Assembly (NCBI RefSeq): GCF_023016115.1
Contig: NZ_JALKBH010000004.1
Coordinates: forward strand, 561,768-625,767
Source: Alcanivorax sp. S6407
GTDB lineage: Bacteria; Pseudomonadota; Gammaproteobacteria; Pseudomonadales; Alcanivoracaceae
DNA: 64,000 nucleotides
Direction: 5' to 3'
The notes under the pieces are model-generated. The model was given only the letters and a program-made list of their open reading frames with translations, searched no databases and was not told where the DNA came from. This document shows, in pieces, positions 1 through 8,051 of the stretch (position 1 is its first letter; every line of letters begins with the position of its first letter). The position numbers were made by a program, and so were the translations under genes.

Positions 1-1
1 C

Positions 2-301
2 AAGCCCGTGGAAGACTGGGTTGGCCGGGTCCGTTATCACCACCAGTACCTGCCGGACGAGGTACAGGCAGAGCCGGAATTTGTCGGCAGCGAAGCGGCC
101 AAACAGCTGATGCTGCTGGGCCACAAGGTGGTCTCCACCGGCCGCGATTATGGCAACATGCAGGCCATCCTGTGGCGCCGTGATAGCAATGAACTGACCG
201 CCGCCAGTGACCCGCGCGGTATCGGCGAGGCCATGGTGCGTCCGCCCCAGGCACCCGGCGCCGAACCCGTTACGCTCCCTGACAGCCTTTCCGTAGACTG
301 A
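2..301 (+). CDS. ggt: gamma-glutamyltranspeptidase, C-terminal fragment (window edge)
   Basis: Only the last 99 codons are present; the reading frame is open to the left edge, so the gene begins outside the window. The visible end contains GNMQAILW followed by ASDPRGIGEA, typical of the C-terminus of the small (beta) subunit of gamma-glutamyltranspeptidases, periplasmic enzymes that hydrolyse or transfer the gamma-glutamyl group of glutathione. The GTG at 8 is an internal valine, not a start. The catalytic threonine lies outside the window, so activity cannot be judged. Confidence 0.82.
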   Translation, partial: KPVEDWVGRVRYHHQYLPDEVQAEPEFVGSEAAKQLMLLGHKVVSTGRDYGNMQAILWRRDSNELTAASDPRGIGEAMVRPPQAPGAEPVTLPDSLSVD

Positions 302-353
302 TCCCGAAACACCGGCGCTCCCCGTGGGAGCGCCCCAGAGACGACCCAGGACC

Positions 354-983
354 ATGTTTATTCCAGAGATCTTCAAGGATGACGATCCCGCGTCGCTGCG
401 TGCGCGCATCACGGCCAACCCGCTCGGCACCCTGGTGCTTCAGCATGACGGCGGGCTGGAAGCCAACCACATTCCCTTCGTGCTCAGCGCCGATGAACAG
501 GGCGAGCAACTGCTTGCCCATATCCCCCGCGCCAACCCCCTCAGCCAGCTCACTGGCAGTCATCCGGCGCTGGTGATTTTCCATGGCCCGCAGGGTTACA
601 TCACGCCATCCTGGTATGCCAGCAAGGCCGAGCACGGCAAGGTGGTGCCCACCTGGAACTATGCCGTGACCCAGGTGCACGGCCAGTTACGTGTGGTCGA
701 TGACGGACAGTGGGTACAACGACAGATTCGCCTGCTGACCGATCAGCAGGAGCAGGGCAGGGCTCAGCCCTGGGCGGTGGATGATGCCCCAGCCGAATTT
801 ATCGACAGGATGGCCGGCGCCCTGGTGGGCCTGGAAATTCGCATCACCGGCATGGCCGGAAAGAACAAGGCCAGCCAGAACCAGCCCGCCGCCAACCAGC
901 GCTCTCTGTTATCCGCCCTGGCCAGTGAACCGGGCGCACAGCCAATGCATTCGCTGGTCAGAGCCGCGCTACAGGACGATTAG
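354..983 (+). CDS. PaiB-like FMN-binding protein
   Basis: A 209-residue protein starting MFIPEIF at an ATG; an in-frame upstream start would only add a non-conserved tail. It carries the conserved stretches GPQGYITPSWY and VPTWNYAVTQVHG of the PaiB family (FMN-binding negative transcriptional regulators with a split-barrel flavin-reductase fold). In Bacillus, PaiB acts with the acetyltransferase PaiA; no paiA is adjacent here, so a stand-alone flavoprotein or pyridoxamine-oxidase-like role is equally possible. The stop codon overlaps the convergent esterase gene by 4 bp, leaving no room for a terminator between them. Confidence 0.85.
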   Translation: MFIPEIFKDDDPASLRARITANPLGTLVLQHDGGLEANHIPFVLSADEQGEQLLAHIPRANPLSQLTGSHPALVIFHGPQGYITPSWYASKAEHGKVVPTWNYAVTQVHGQLRVVDDGQWVQRQIRLLTDQQEQGRAQPWAVDDAPAEFIDRMAGALVGLEIRITGMAGKNKASQNQPAANQRSLLSALASEPGAQPMHSLVRAALQDD

Positions 984-1939
984 TCAAGAGCGTTCAGCCG
1001 GTCTGCCATGGCCGGGGAGAGACTGGCCATGAAGGCTTCCACCGCCTTGGTGTACTCCCCCGGCTCACCCAGATCGGCATTGATGGCCTTGTGGGTGAGG
1101 GGTAGAGGCAGGCTTTGCGCCCGCACCTGCAATGACGTGGCACGTTCCACATAGACGCGAGCCTGCTCGCAGGGGTTATCCTTGCGGCGGGTGGAACAGA
1201 CCGCCAGCAACGGCAATGAATCGGCATCCAGCAAGTGGGTAGGCGACATTCGCCTCCACAGCGCCGGATCATCACCGAAAGCATCGTCGTACAGGGCCAG
1301 ATGGCGGCGGTTCATCAGCGCCTCCACATCCAGTACGGCGGTATCCAGTGACACGGTTCCCAGCCAGGCAGTGGCCCCCATCGCCATGGCCATGCCGGGG
1401 TCGGCTGTCAGGGTACTGACCAGATGCGCACCGGCGGAATGCCCCATCAGTACCAGGTTATCCGGATCGGCACCCCAGTCGCGAGCCTGGCTCTGCACCC
1501 AGGCCAGGGCACGAGCCACATCCTGAACCTGTTCTTCCGGCCCGGCCTCCGGCAACAATCGGTAATTGACTGACACCAGCACCATCCCGGCCGGCACCCA
1601 GCGTTGCATCTTGTTGTAGACGGTACTCAAGGTCCCTTTGTCTCCGGTGCGCCATGCGCCACCATGAACCATGACCACCAGCGGTGCCTGCACCGGCCGC
1701 TCGGGGAGATACACATCCAGGGTCTGGGCCGGGGCCTCGCCATAGGGCAGATCCCGCAACACCTGAAGGTTGTCCGGAATACGTTGCTGCAAAGCGGATT
1801 GCTCTCTGCCAATAACGCGATCTGCCTTGTCGAGACGCCGCTCCTGCAGCCAGTCTTTCAGTGGGCCAGCCTGTACCTGAGCAACAGCCAGAAAAGCCAA
1901 CAGCAATACCACTGCTGGCCCGCGGACGATTTTTTTCAT
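980..1939 (-). CDS. exported alpha/beta-hydrolase (esterase)
   Basis: 319 residues. The ATG at 1939 was chosen because an AGGGAGAT ribosome site precedes it and the protein then opens with a clean signal peptide (MKKIVRG, hydrophobic core, AxA-like end QVQA near residue 24). HGGAW near residue 92 forms the oxyanion hole and GHSAGAH near residue 168 holds the nucleophilic serine; a histidine in LPLTHKAI near the C-terminus completes the triad. This is the pattern of the hormone-sensitive-lipase/BD-FAE carboxylesterase group. Substrate unknown. Divergent from the nitronate monooxygenase gene with a 67-bp gap. Confidence 0.83.
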   Translation of the reverse strand: MKKIVRGPAVVLLLAFLAVAQVQAGPLKDWLQERRLDKADRVIGREQSALQQRIPDNLQVLRDLPYGEAPAQTLDVYLPERPVQAPLVVMVHGGAWRTGDKGTLSTVYNKMQRWVPAGMVLVSVNYRLLPEAGPEEQVQDVARALAWVQSQARDWGADPDNLVLMGHSAGAHLVSTLTADPGMAMAMGATAWLGTVSLDTAVLDVEALMNRRHLALYDDAFGDDPALWRRMSPTHLLDADSLPLLAVCSTRRKDNPCEQARVYVERATSLQVRAQSLPLPLTHKAINADLGEPGEYTKAVEAFMASLSPAMADRLNALD

Positions 1940-2006
1940 CTCGGCAATCTCCCTTTGTCGATAAGCATGGTAGCGTGGTCCCACCTGCCACGAACGGAAC
2001 TGTGCC

Positions 2007-3050
2007 ATGTCCTCGTTTCTGCCCAGCACCTTGCCCCTGATTCAGGCCCCCATGGCCGGCGTGCAGGACTGGCGTCTTGCCGCAACGGTCAGCAATGCCG
2101 GCGCCCTGGGTTCGCTGCCGGCAGGCATGCTCAATGCCAGCCAGCTGGATGAACAGCTGTCGCAACTGGTGCAGGCAACAGCCAATCCCTGGAACCTGAA
2201 CTTCTTCTGCCACTCGCCGCCAGCGCCGGATGCCGACAGCGAGCAACAGTGGATTGCTGCACTGAAACCCTACTATGACGAGCTGGGCGTCGATCCAACC
2301 GGCATTCCCACCGGGCCCTCGCGGCAGCCCTTCGATGCGGAGGGTGCCACGCTGATCGAGCAATACCGCCCGGCGGTGGTGAGCTTTCACTATGGCCTGC
2401 CCGAACAGGGTCTGCTCGAACGGATCAAGGCGGCCGGCGCACTGGTGTTCTCCAGTGCCACCACGGTGGCGGAAGCCCAGTGGCTGGAACAACGCGGCGC
2501 CGATGCCATTATCGCCCAGGGGCTGGAAGCCGGCGGCCATCGCGGCCATTTCCTCAGCGACGACCTGAGCCTGCAACAGGGCACTATCTCTCTGCTGCCA
2601 CAGGTCATCGAAGCGGTTTCCGTACCGGTGATCGCAGCAGGAGGCATCGCCACTCCGCCAGGGATACGGGCGGCGCTGTCGCTGGGCGCCGATGCCGTGC
2701 AGGCAGGCACCGCCTACCTGCTCTGCCCGGAGGCAACCACCAAAGCCGTACACCGCGAATGGCTGCAGAGCGACAGGGTGCGTCACACTGCCCTGACCAC
2801 CGTCTTCTCCGGCAGGCCGGCACGGGGCATGGTCAACCGGATCATGAACGAGCTGGGGCATCAGCCGACGTCCGCACCCGCTTTTCCTCTGGCCGGCAAC
2901 GCCATTGGCCCATTGCGGTCGGCAGCCGAGGCCATGGGTAGCGGCGATTTCTCACCGCTGTGGGCCGGACAGTATGCCCATGCCTGTCGTAGCGACGACG
3001 CCGCGACGATTACCCGCTGGCTGGCAGAAGGCGCCTCTGGCTCAAATTAA
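2007..3050 (+). CDS. nitronate monooxygenase (2-nitropropane dioxygenase family)
   Basis: 347 residues. It starts with the family signature LIQAPMAGVQDWRLAATVS and contains GLEAGGHRGHF, which places the class I nitronate monooxygenase histidine, and IAAGGIATP with GADAVQAGTAYL for FMN phosphate binding in a TIM barrel. Family members oxidise alkyl nitronates such as propionate 3-nitronate using FMN and oxygen. Cytoplasmic, single gene; a weak hairpin with a T-run follows. Some relatives are FMN-dependent enoyl reductases, so the substrate is inferred from family only. Confidence 0.88.
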   Translation: MSSFLPSTLPLIQAPMAGVQDWRLAATVSNAGALGSLPAGMLNASQLDEQLSQLVQATANPWNLNFFCHSPPAPDADSEQQWIAALKPYYDELGVDPTGIPTGPSRQPFDAEGATLIEQYRPAVVSFHYGLPEQGLLERIKAAGALVFSSATTVAEAQWLEQRGADAIIAQGLEAGGHRGHFLSDDLSLQQGTISLLPQVIEAVSVPVIAAGGIATPPGIRAALSLGADAVQAGTAYLLCPEATTKAVHREWLQSDRVRHTALTTVFSGRPARGMVNRIMNELGHQPTSAPAFPLAGNAIGPLRSAAEAMGSGDFSPLWAGQYAHACRSDDAATITRWLAEGASGSN

Positions 3051-3092
3051 CCTTGATGCCTGATCTGCTTTAGGCAGAATCAACATCTTGTT

Positions 3093-3117
3093 TACCACCA
3101 TTGCCAGGTGGTTTTTC
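3093..3117 (+). terminator. probable intrinsic terminator after nitronate monooxygenase
   Basis: ACCACC and GGTGGT form a short stem at 3094-3112 followed by TTTTT. It lies 45 bp past the stop and before the SRPBCC gene. The stem is short, so strength is uncertain. Confidence 0.5.
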
Positions 3118-3146
3118 CCGATTATCCGGGCTGTTCAGGAGTTAGC

Positions 3147-3566
3147 ATGCAACGCATTGAAATCATCCAGACCTTTCCCTTTTCCGTGGACAAGCTGTTC
3201 GACTTCCTCAGTGACCATCACAACCTGCAGCTGATCTTTGCGCCGGCAAAAATCAAACGCATCAAGGATGGCCAGGACAGCGTCAACGGTGTGGGCTCCA
3301 CCCGCTGGATGAAGCTGCCGCTGGCTCCCGCCTTCCACGAAACGGTGACGGAAGTGGAACAGAACAAACTGATCCGCTATGCCATCAGCAAGGGCAGCCC
3401 GCTGAAAAACCACCAGGGCGTGATGCACTTTTCCGAAACCGGCAACGGCGGCAGCATGCTGCACTACACCATCGAATTCGAAGGCAAGCTGCCGCTGATT
3501 GGCCCGGTGGTGAAAGCCGTTCTGGATCAAGGTATCCGTCGTGGGCTGAAGAAGCTGAAGCTGTAA
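3147..3566 (+). CDS. SRPBCC (polyketide cyclase/START-like) family protein
   Basis: 139 residues; the ATG at 3147 follows CAGGAG. The sequence has the SRPBCC helix-grip pattern: an opening strand MQRIEIIQTFPFSVDKLFDFLSD-type region, a middle GVGSTRWMKLP strand and a C-terminal helix ending VLDQGIRRGLKKLKL. Members bind hydrophobic ligands; no catalytic residues are diagnostic. Single gene in the same orientation as the nitronate monooxygenase, probably transcribed separately. The ligand cannot be predicted. Confidence 0.75.
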   Translation: MQRIEIIQTFPFSVDKLFDFLSDHHNLQLIFAPAKIKRIKDGQDSVNGVGSTRWMKLPLAPAFHETVTEVEQNKLIRYAISKGSPLKNHQGVMHFSETGNGGSMLHYTIEFEGKLPLIGPVVKAVLDQGIRRGLKKLKL

Positions 3567-3611
3567 CCTCGGCGACGCGAACCGGTGCAGGAGCCCAGCT
3601 TGTCTGGGCGA

Positions 3612-3699
3612 AGTTTCGAGTTTCGAGAAGCGAAAAAACTTTAACCATTCCGGGTTTGCTCTTCGCAACTCGTTACTCGCAACTCGCAACTCGCTTCTA
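3612..3699. repeat. heptad fold-back element, GTTTCGA/ACTCGTT type
   Basis: The left arm (3612-3633) repeats GTTTCGA at 7-bp steps and ends GAAGCGA. The right arm (3660-3697) repeats ACTCGTT, ACTCGCA, ACTCGCA, ACTCGCT at 7-bp steps and is roughly the reverse complement of the left. The spacer is about 30 bp with no GC-rich core. It lies in the 298-bp gap between the SRPBCC gene and the convergent TonB-receptor gene. Confidence 0.75.
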
Positions 3700-3749
3700 A
3701 AGTTCATTCGCCAGACCCGCCACCGCGTAGGCTTCACCACGGTTTTTTT

Positions 3750-3777
3750 GCGTGTTGCCTGTTGCGTGAAGCATGCA
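3750..3777. repeat. single-arm heptad array (GCGTGTT type)
   Basis: Four heptads in phase: GCGTGTT, GCCTGTT, GCGTGAA, GCATGCA. A GCCGCAGAGCGGC hairpin and the receptor-gene terminator follow immediately. The same layout (GCGTGNN heptads, GCCGCAGAGCGGC, A-run, terminator hairpin) recurs at 52407-52484 behind dnaN. Confidence 0.7.
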
Positions 3778-3794
3778 GCGGCCGCAGAGCGGCC

Positions 3795-3832
3795 AAAAAA
3801 ATGCCGGGCCTCTTGCTTGCACAAGACCCGGC
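3795..3832 (-). terminator. intrinsic terminator of the TonB-receptor gene
   Basis: A GCCGGG...CCCGGC stem (3803-3832), extended by CTCTTG/CAAGA pairing, is followed on the minus strand by a run of seven Ts. It lies 33 bp past the receptor stop codon. Confidence 0.85.
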
Positions 3833-3864
3833 GTTAAAGGTTGCTCACAACCTGAAGAGAACAA

Positions 3865-5985
3865 TCAGAACTTGTAGTCGAAGCGAATGCTGGCACTACG
3901 CGGGGCACCGTAGAAAGCCTGCCCAACGTACAGGGAGTTCAGGTATTTCTCGTCGCTCACGTTGTTCACATTCAGCGTGGTGGAGAACTGTTTGGTCCAG
4001 TCGTAACCGGCCATCAGATCCACCAGTGTGTAGGCTTCCTGGGTACGCTTGGCGGGAGCCGTGCCACGATAGATGCTGTCCTGCCAGCTGACGCGAGCAC
4101 CCACCTTCAGCTTCTCCAGTCCGCTCGGACGATAGCTGGTGGTCAGGCGAATGATCTCCCGCGGGGTATAGGTTCGCTGCTCATTCCCTTGTCTGTCTTT
4201 CTCGATATCCAGGAAGGTATAGCCACCACTGAGCTGCCAGCCAGGCAGCAATTCACCACTGATTTCAGCTTCGTAGCCACTGCTTTCGAAATCCTTACCG
4301 GTGTATTCAGTATCCGGAGCCGTGTTCGGAATCGCGTCTGCCAGATTTTCCTGATCGGTCCAGAACGCCGTCAGCTGGGTGTAGAGTCGTCCCTGGTTCC
4401 ATTCGGATTTGAAGCCCACCTCACGGGTCTCACCGGTCACCGGGTCCAGACGCTGGCCGCTGGCATCTTCTTCGGTCTGCGGATTGAAGATCTCGGTATA
4501 GCTGGCATATACGGAGTGCACATCGGTCAGGTCATAGACCACACCCGCATAGGGCACCAGCTCACTGGCGCTGGCATCCTTGCTGGTGCCATAGCCTTCC
4601 CCTTCGCTCAGTACATCCACATAGCGACCACCGGCAATCACCGTCAGTGGTTCAGCCAGACTCAGGCGCGTGGCCAGGTAGCCGCTGCGGTAGCGGCCAT
4701 CCCACTTGCTGCCGTTCTCTGATGCATCAAACGGAGGCTTGGGATAGCTGCCACCAAAAGCCTGGTCCGGTGTCAGGGGAGTACCGATACCCTGACCATA
4801 GAGTGACTGCTCCATGACCCGACCCTTCGCATAGTTAACCCCCACAATCATCTCATGGACGCGGCCGCCGACTTCAAAGGGGCCCCGGGCAAACAGATCG
4901 TAGGAACGCTCTGTCACTTCGTCGTCATAGTAGCTGGGGTAGGCAAACAGACCCGTCTCGTCCTTGTTGGGAACCCCATACACATAGAACAGTTCGGATT
5001 CGCCCTCCATCTTGCGGTAAGTAAATACACCCTTGGCTTCCCAGCCGTTATCAAAGCGCTGCTGGAGTTCGGCAAAGGCCATGGTGGTATCGTTATCCCA
5101 GTAAGCCCAATCTGCCGAGGTGCTGGTTTCCACGTCGTAGTCTGTGGGCGTGCCGTCGCTGTAGAACAGCGGCAGGGATCCCCATAGCGGACTGTCCGCA
5201 TTGTCGTTCTGATGAGAGTAGCCCAGGGTCAGCAGGGTGTTATCCGTCAGGTCTGCTTCAAGCACACCGTAAAACAGACCGCGCTCTTTCTCGTAGCGAT
5301 CGAGGTAGGAGTCCTTGTTGTCATAGGCACTCACCATCCGACCCCGCACCGTACCACTCTTGTTCAGCGCGCCGGACAGATCGCCTTCCACACGGGCGGC
5401 ATTCCAGGAACCATAGGTGACGGAAAGGGAACCATTGGTATCCGCCGTCGGGCGCTTGCGCACGTAATTGACGGTGGCCGAGGGGTTGCCGATCCCGGTC
5501 ATCAGACCATTGGAGCCGCGGACGATTTCCACACGCTCGAACTGGGCGGTATCCACATCACCAGTGACGATCTCGTAGGGCAGGGGTTGGCCAAGCCCGT
5601 CAAACTGGAAGTTGGTGATCTCGAAGCCACGGGCGTTGTAGTAAATACGGTCGGTTTCCACCCGGTCCACCACGACACCCGGAGTAGAGGCCAGCACATC
5701 ACTCACCCCGTTCATCTGGAAATCATCCATCTGGGTTTCGGTAACCACGGACACCGATTGCGGTGTTTCCCGGCGGCTCAGGGAAAGGCCGGTGGGGGCA
5801 CTCACCGCGCTCTTTGGCGTGTAGGCCTCGGTGTCGTCGGAACGGCGGCCCTGGGTCTGGTCGTTGACCTTGACGGTTTCCAGGGTGACGGTGTCGTTGC
5901 TGGTGTCGGAGTCTTCAGCCAGCGCAAGGTATGGCTGGAGCAGGAGCGAGGCGCCCACGGCCCCGGCGAACAGACGGAATTTCAT
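3865..5985 (-). CDS. TonB-dependent siderophore receptor
   Basis: 706 residues from ATG 5985 (a TTG 24 bp upstream is a less likely start). A signal peptide runs to about LALA at residue 24. The mature protein begins with a TonB-box-like ETVKV, then a plug domain (TPQSVSVVT, DVLASTPGVVV, RGFEITNFQFDG) and a 22-strand-type barrel ending RFDYKF with the terminal phenylalanine. No N-terminal signalling (STN) domain is present, so it is unlikely to work through a FecI/FecR pair. It resembles FhuE/FpvA-type ferric hydroxamate or pyoverdine receptors. A Fur-like site about 95 bp upstream suggests iron repression. Confidence 0.92.
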   Translation of the reverse strand: MKFRLFAGAVGASLLLQPYLALAEDSDTSNDTVTLETVKVNDQTQGRRSDDTEAYTPKSAVSAPTGLSLSRRETPQSVSVVTETQMDDFQMNGVSDVLASTPGVVVDRVETDRIYYNARGFEITNFQFDGLGQPLPYEIVTGDVDTAQFERVEIVRGSNGLMTGIGNPSATVNYVRKRPTADTNGSLSVTYGSWNAARVEGDLSGALNKSGTVRGRMVSAYDNKDSYLDRYEKERGLFYGVLEADLTDNTLLTLGYSHQNDNADSPLWGSLPLFYSDGTPTDYDVETSTSADWAYWDNDTTMAFAELQQRFDNGWEAKGVFTYRKMEGESELFYVYGVPNKDETGLFAYPSYYDDEVTERSYDLFARGPFEVGGRVHEMIVGVNYAKGRVMEQSLYGQGIGTPLTPDQAFGGSYPKPPFDASENGSKWDGRYRSGYLATRLSLAEPLTVIAGGRYVDVLSEGEGYGTSKDASASELVPYAGVVYDLTDVHSVYASYTEIFNPQTEEDASGQRLDPVTGETREVGFKSEWNQGRLYTQLTAFWTDQENLADAIPNTAPDTEYTGKDFESSGYEAEISGELLPGWQLSGGYTFLDIEKDRQGNEQRTYTPREIIRLTTSYRPSGLEKLKVGARVSWQDSIYRGTAPAKRTQEAYTLVDLMAGYDWTKQFSTTLNVNNVSDEKYLNSLYVGQAFYGAPRSASIRFDYKF

Positions 5986-6079
5986 AGCTAAGCCCGGATT
6001 GGTTTGCAAATAACCCGGCTCCGCCCATCCCCAAGACAGCGTTACGAGCCGGTCACAGGGCCAGCATATTACACGTAAC

Positions 6080-6098
6080 GATAATGGTTCTCAATACG
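6080..6098 (-). promoter_or_regulatory. Fur-box-like site upstream of the siderophore receptor
   Basis: Read on the minus strand the site is ATTGAGAACCATTATC, close to the Fur consensus of ATTGAGAAT-type inverted hexamers. It lies about 95-115 bp upstream of the receptor start and within 10-30 bp of the stop codon of the antiporter gene. Confidence 0.65.
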
Positions 6099-6106
6099 AT
6101 TATTAT

Positions 6107-7867
6107 TTATCTGTCACTCTGCCTCAGCAGGGAGCTCAATTCCTCCCGCCCACGCACGCTGGTTTCCAGCAATTTGTCATGGTCGTCACGGTGCTCCACT
6201 TGCTCTTCTAGCATCCGTTCATCCAGTTCCCTGAAGCTGCGCACCAGATCCAGGGCAGTGGATTCCGGCACCCCCAGTTCGGTCAGCGTCAAACGGGCGC
6301 TCAGCAATCCGGATTCAAAGGTTTCCCGCACCACCATTTTCACCCCCAGCGCCCGTAACCGAAAAGCGTGGTTGCGATCCCGGGCCCGGGCGATGATCGC
6401 CACCCTGGGGAAATGGTGCTGGACCAGTGCCACGGTTTTCAACGATGCATCTACATCATCAATGGCCAGCACCAGCACCTGGGCATGTTCCAGTCCCGCA
6501 TTCTGGAGCAGATCCAGCCGGGTCACGTCGCCAAAGTAAACCTCATTGCCGAAGCGACGCAGCAGATCAATTTCATCCGGGTCGGAATCCAGTGCAGTAA
6601 AGGGGATCTGCCGGCCCACCAGAATCCGCGCGGTGATCTGCCCGAAACGGCCAAGGCCCGCAATCACCACCCGGGGATGATGACTGGGCAGGGTTTCCTC
6701 TTTCAGATCCGCCCGATCGGCTTTGCTGTCTTCCGGCCACAATGCCACCACCGCCTTCAGCAACAGCGGGGTACAGGCCATGGACAGGGCCACCACCAGG
6801 TTGAGTTGTCCGGCCAGGGTGGAATCCACCAGATTGAGGGTAACGGCCTGGGTGAGTAGCACAAAGGCAAACTCGCCCCCCTGACTCAGCAACATGCCGA
6901 ACAGCAAGGTGCCTCGCCAATCCGCCTTGCGGATCCGGCTGATCACCATCAGCACCAGCGCCTTGGCGCCTAGTAACACCAACAGGTAGAGCGCAATGTC
7001 CGCGGGGAAATCGCGCAACAGGCGCAGGTCCATGGTCATGCCAATCGCCAGGAAGAACAGCCCCAACAGCAGCCCCTTGAACGGCTGGATATCGGTTTCC
7101 AGTTGCTCCCGGTAAGGTGAATTGGCCAGCAGCACCCCCGCCACGAAGGCACCCAGCCCCATGGACAGGCCCAGATGCTCCATCAACGCTGCCGCCCCCA
7201 GTACCAGCATCAGCGCGCTGGCGCTCATCAGCTCGCGGTTACGCAGCTTGGCCAGCCAGCCCAGCCAGGGGTTAAGCAGGTAGCGGCCGGCCAGCACCAT
7301 GCCCACCAGCGCCGCCAGGCCCGCCAGCAACTGCGGGCCATCCTCTCCGGCGCCGGTACCAGCCAATACCGGCAACAGCAGCAGGATGGGAATCACCGCC
7401 AGATCCTGGAACAGGAGAATGGAAAAAGCAGACCGGCCGTGAGGGGTACCCAGCTGGTTGGTTTCCACCAGCATCTGGATCACGAAAGCGGTGGAGGAAA
7501 GGGCAAGGATGGCACCGACGGCCAGACTGACCCGGGACTCAAAACCCAGCAGAACAAAGAGCCCGCTCAGCAGCAAGGCACTGGCCACCATCTGGGTGGC
7601 ACCCAGCCCCACCAGGCTGCGCCGCTGCGCCCACAGGTGTTGGGGCGCCAGTTCCAGCCCCACCAGAAACAGCATCAGCACCACACCCAGCTCGGCGAAG
7701 TGCAACACATGGGTACCATCGTGGATCAGCCCCAGTCCCAGCGGGCCCACCGCAATCCCGGCCGCGAGATAGCCGAGGATGCTGCCCAGACCCAGCTTCT
7801 GGAACAGCGGCAAAAGAATCAGGGTGGCACCGAGCAGCACCAGTGCCTGAGCAAAGAATCCGTCCAC
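6107..7867 (-). CDS. KefB/KefC-type cation:proton antiporter (CPA2 family)
   Basis: 586 residues. The GTG start at 7867 follows AAGGAGG with a 5-nt gap; the ATG 4 bp upstream is out of frame. Residues about 5-375 hold some twelve membrane helices (opening LVLLGATLILLPLFQKLGLG, GYLAAGIAVGPLGLG). Residues about 395-510 form a TrkA-N/RCK nucleotide-binding domain with VVIAGLGRFGQ and an acidic partner in TALDSDPDEIDLL. Kef systems export potassium in exchange for protons when glutathione adducts form. Whether this one is glutathione-gated is not clear. No KefF/KefG partner gene is adjacent. Confidence 0.87.
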   Translation of the reverse strand: MDGFFAQALVLLGATLILLPLFQKLGLGSILGYLAAGIAVGPLGLGLIHDGTHVLHFAELGVVLMLFLVGLELAPQHLWAQRRSLVGLGATQMVASALLLSGLFVLLGFESRVSLAVGAILALSSTAFVIQMLVETNQLGTPHGRSAFSILLFQDLAVIPILLLLPVLAGTGAGEDGPQLLAGLAALVGMVLAGRYLLNPWLGWLAKLRNRELMSASALMLVLGAAALMEHLGLSMGLGAFVAGVLLANSPYREQLETDIQPFKGLLLGLFFLAIGMTMDLRLLRDFPADIALYLLVLLGAKALVLMVISRIRKADWRGTLLFGMLLSQGGEFAFVLLTQAVTLNLVDSTLAGQLNLVVALSMACTPLLLKAVVALWPEDSKADRADLKEETLPSHHPRVVIAGLGRFGQITARILVGRQIPFTALDSDPDEIDLLRRFGNEVYFGDVTRLDLLQNAGLEHAQVLVLAIDDVDASLKTVALVQHHFPRVAIIARARDRNHAFRLRALGVKMVVRETFESGLLSARLTLTELGVPESTALDLVRSFRELDERMLEEQVEHRDDHDKLLETSVRGREELSSLLRQSDR

Positions 7868-7996
7868 AGCATCCTCCTTGTCGTTGTCAGAATGCTACCG
7901 CAATCTGGCGCCCGTTAGTGCCGTCATACTCTAATCGCGGCGAGGGCAGTGCATGACCGCCAAAAGCTGGCAGGAGAATTACTGCACGATATTTGT

Positions 7997-8015
7997 AATG
8001 ATAACGATTAGCATT
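7997..8015 (+). promoter_or_regulatory. Fur box upstream of the PepSY membrane protein
   Basis: AATGATAACGATTAGCATT is a near-complete match to the 19-bp Fur consensus GATAATGATAATCATTATC-type palindrome. It sits 36-55 bp upstream of the ATG at 8052, a position fitting repression of that promoter. Confidence 0.8.
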
Positions 8016-8051
8016 TAGGATGCACCAGGTATTCATCCTGGAGCCTGCTGT

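Noticed and set aside
1458..2861. 467-codon minus frame across the nitronate monooxygenase and esterase genes
   Set aside because: Overlaps two well-supported genes in another phase and matches no family.
3865..5985. FecI/FecR-type cell-surface signalling system
   Set aside because: The receptor lacks the N-terminal signalling domain and no sigma or anti-sigma genes are adjacent.
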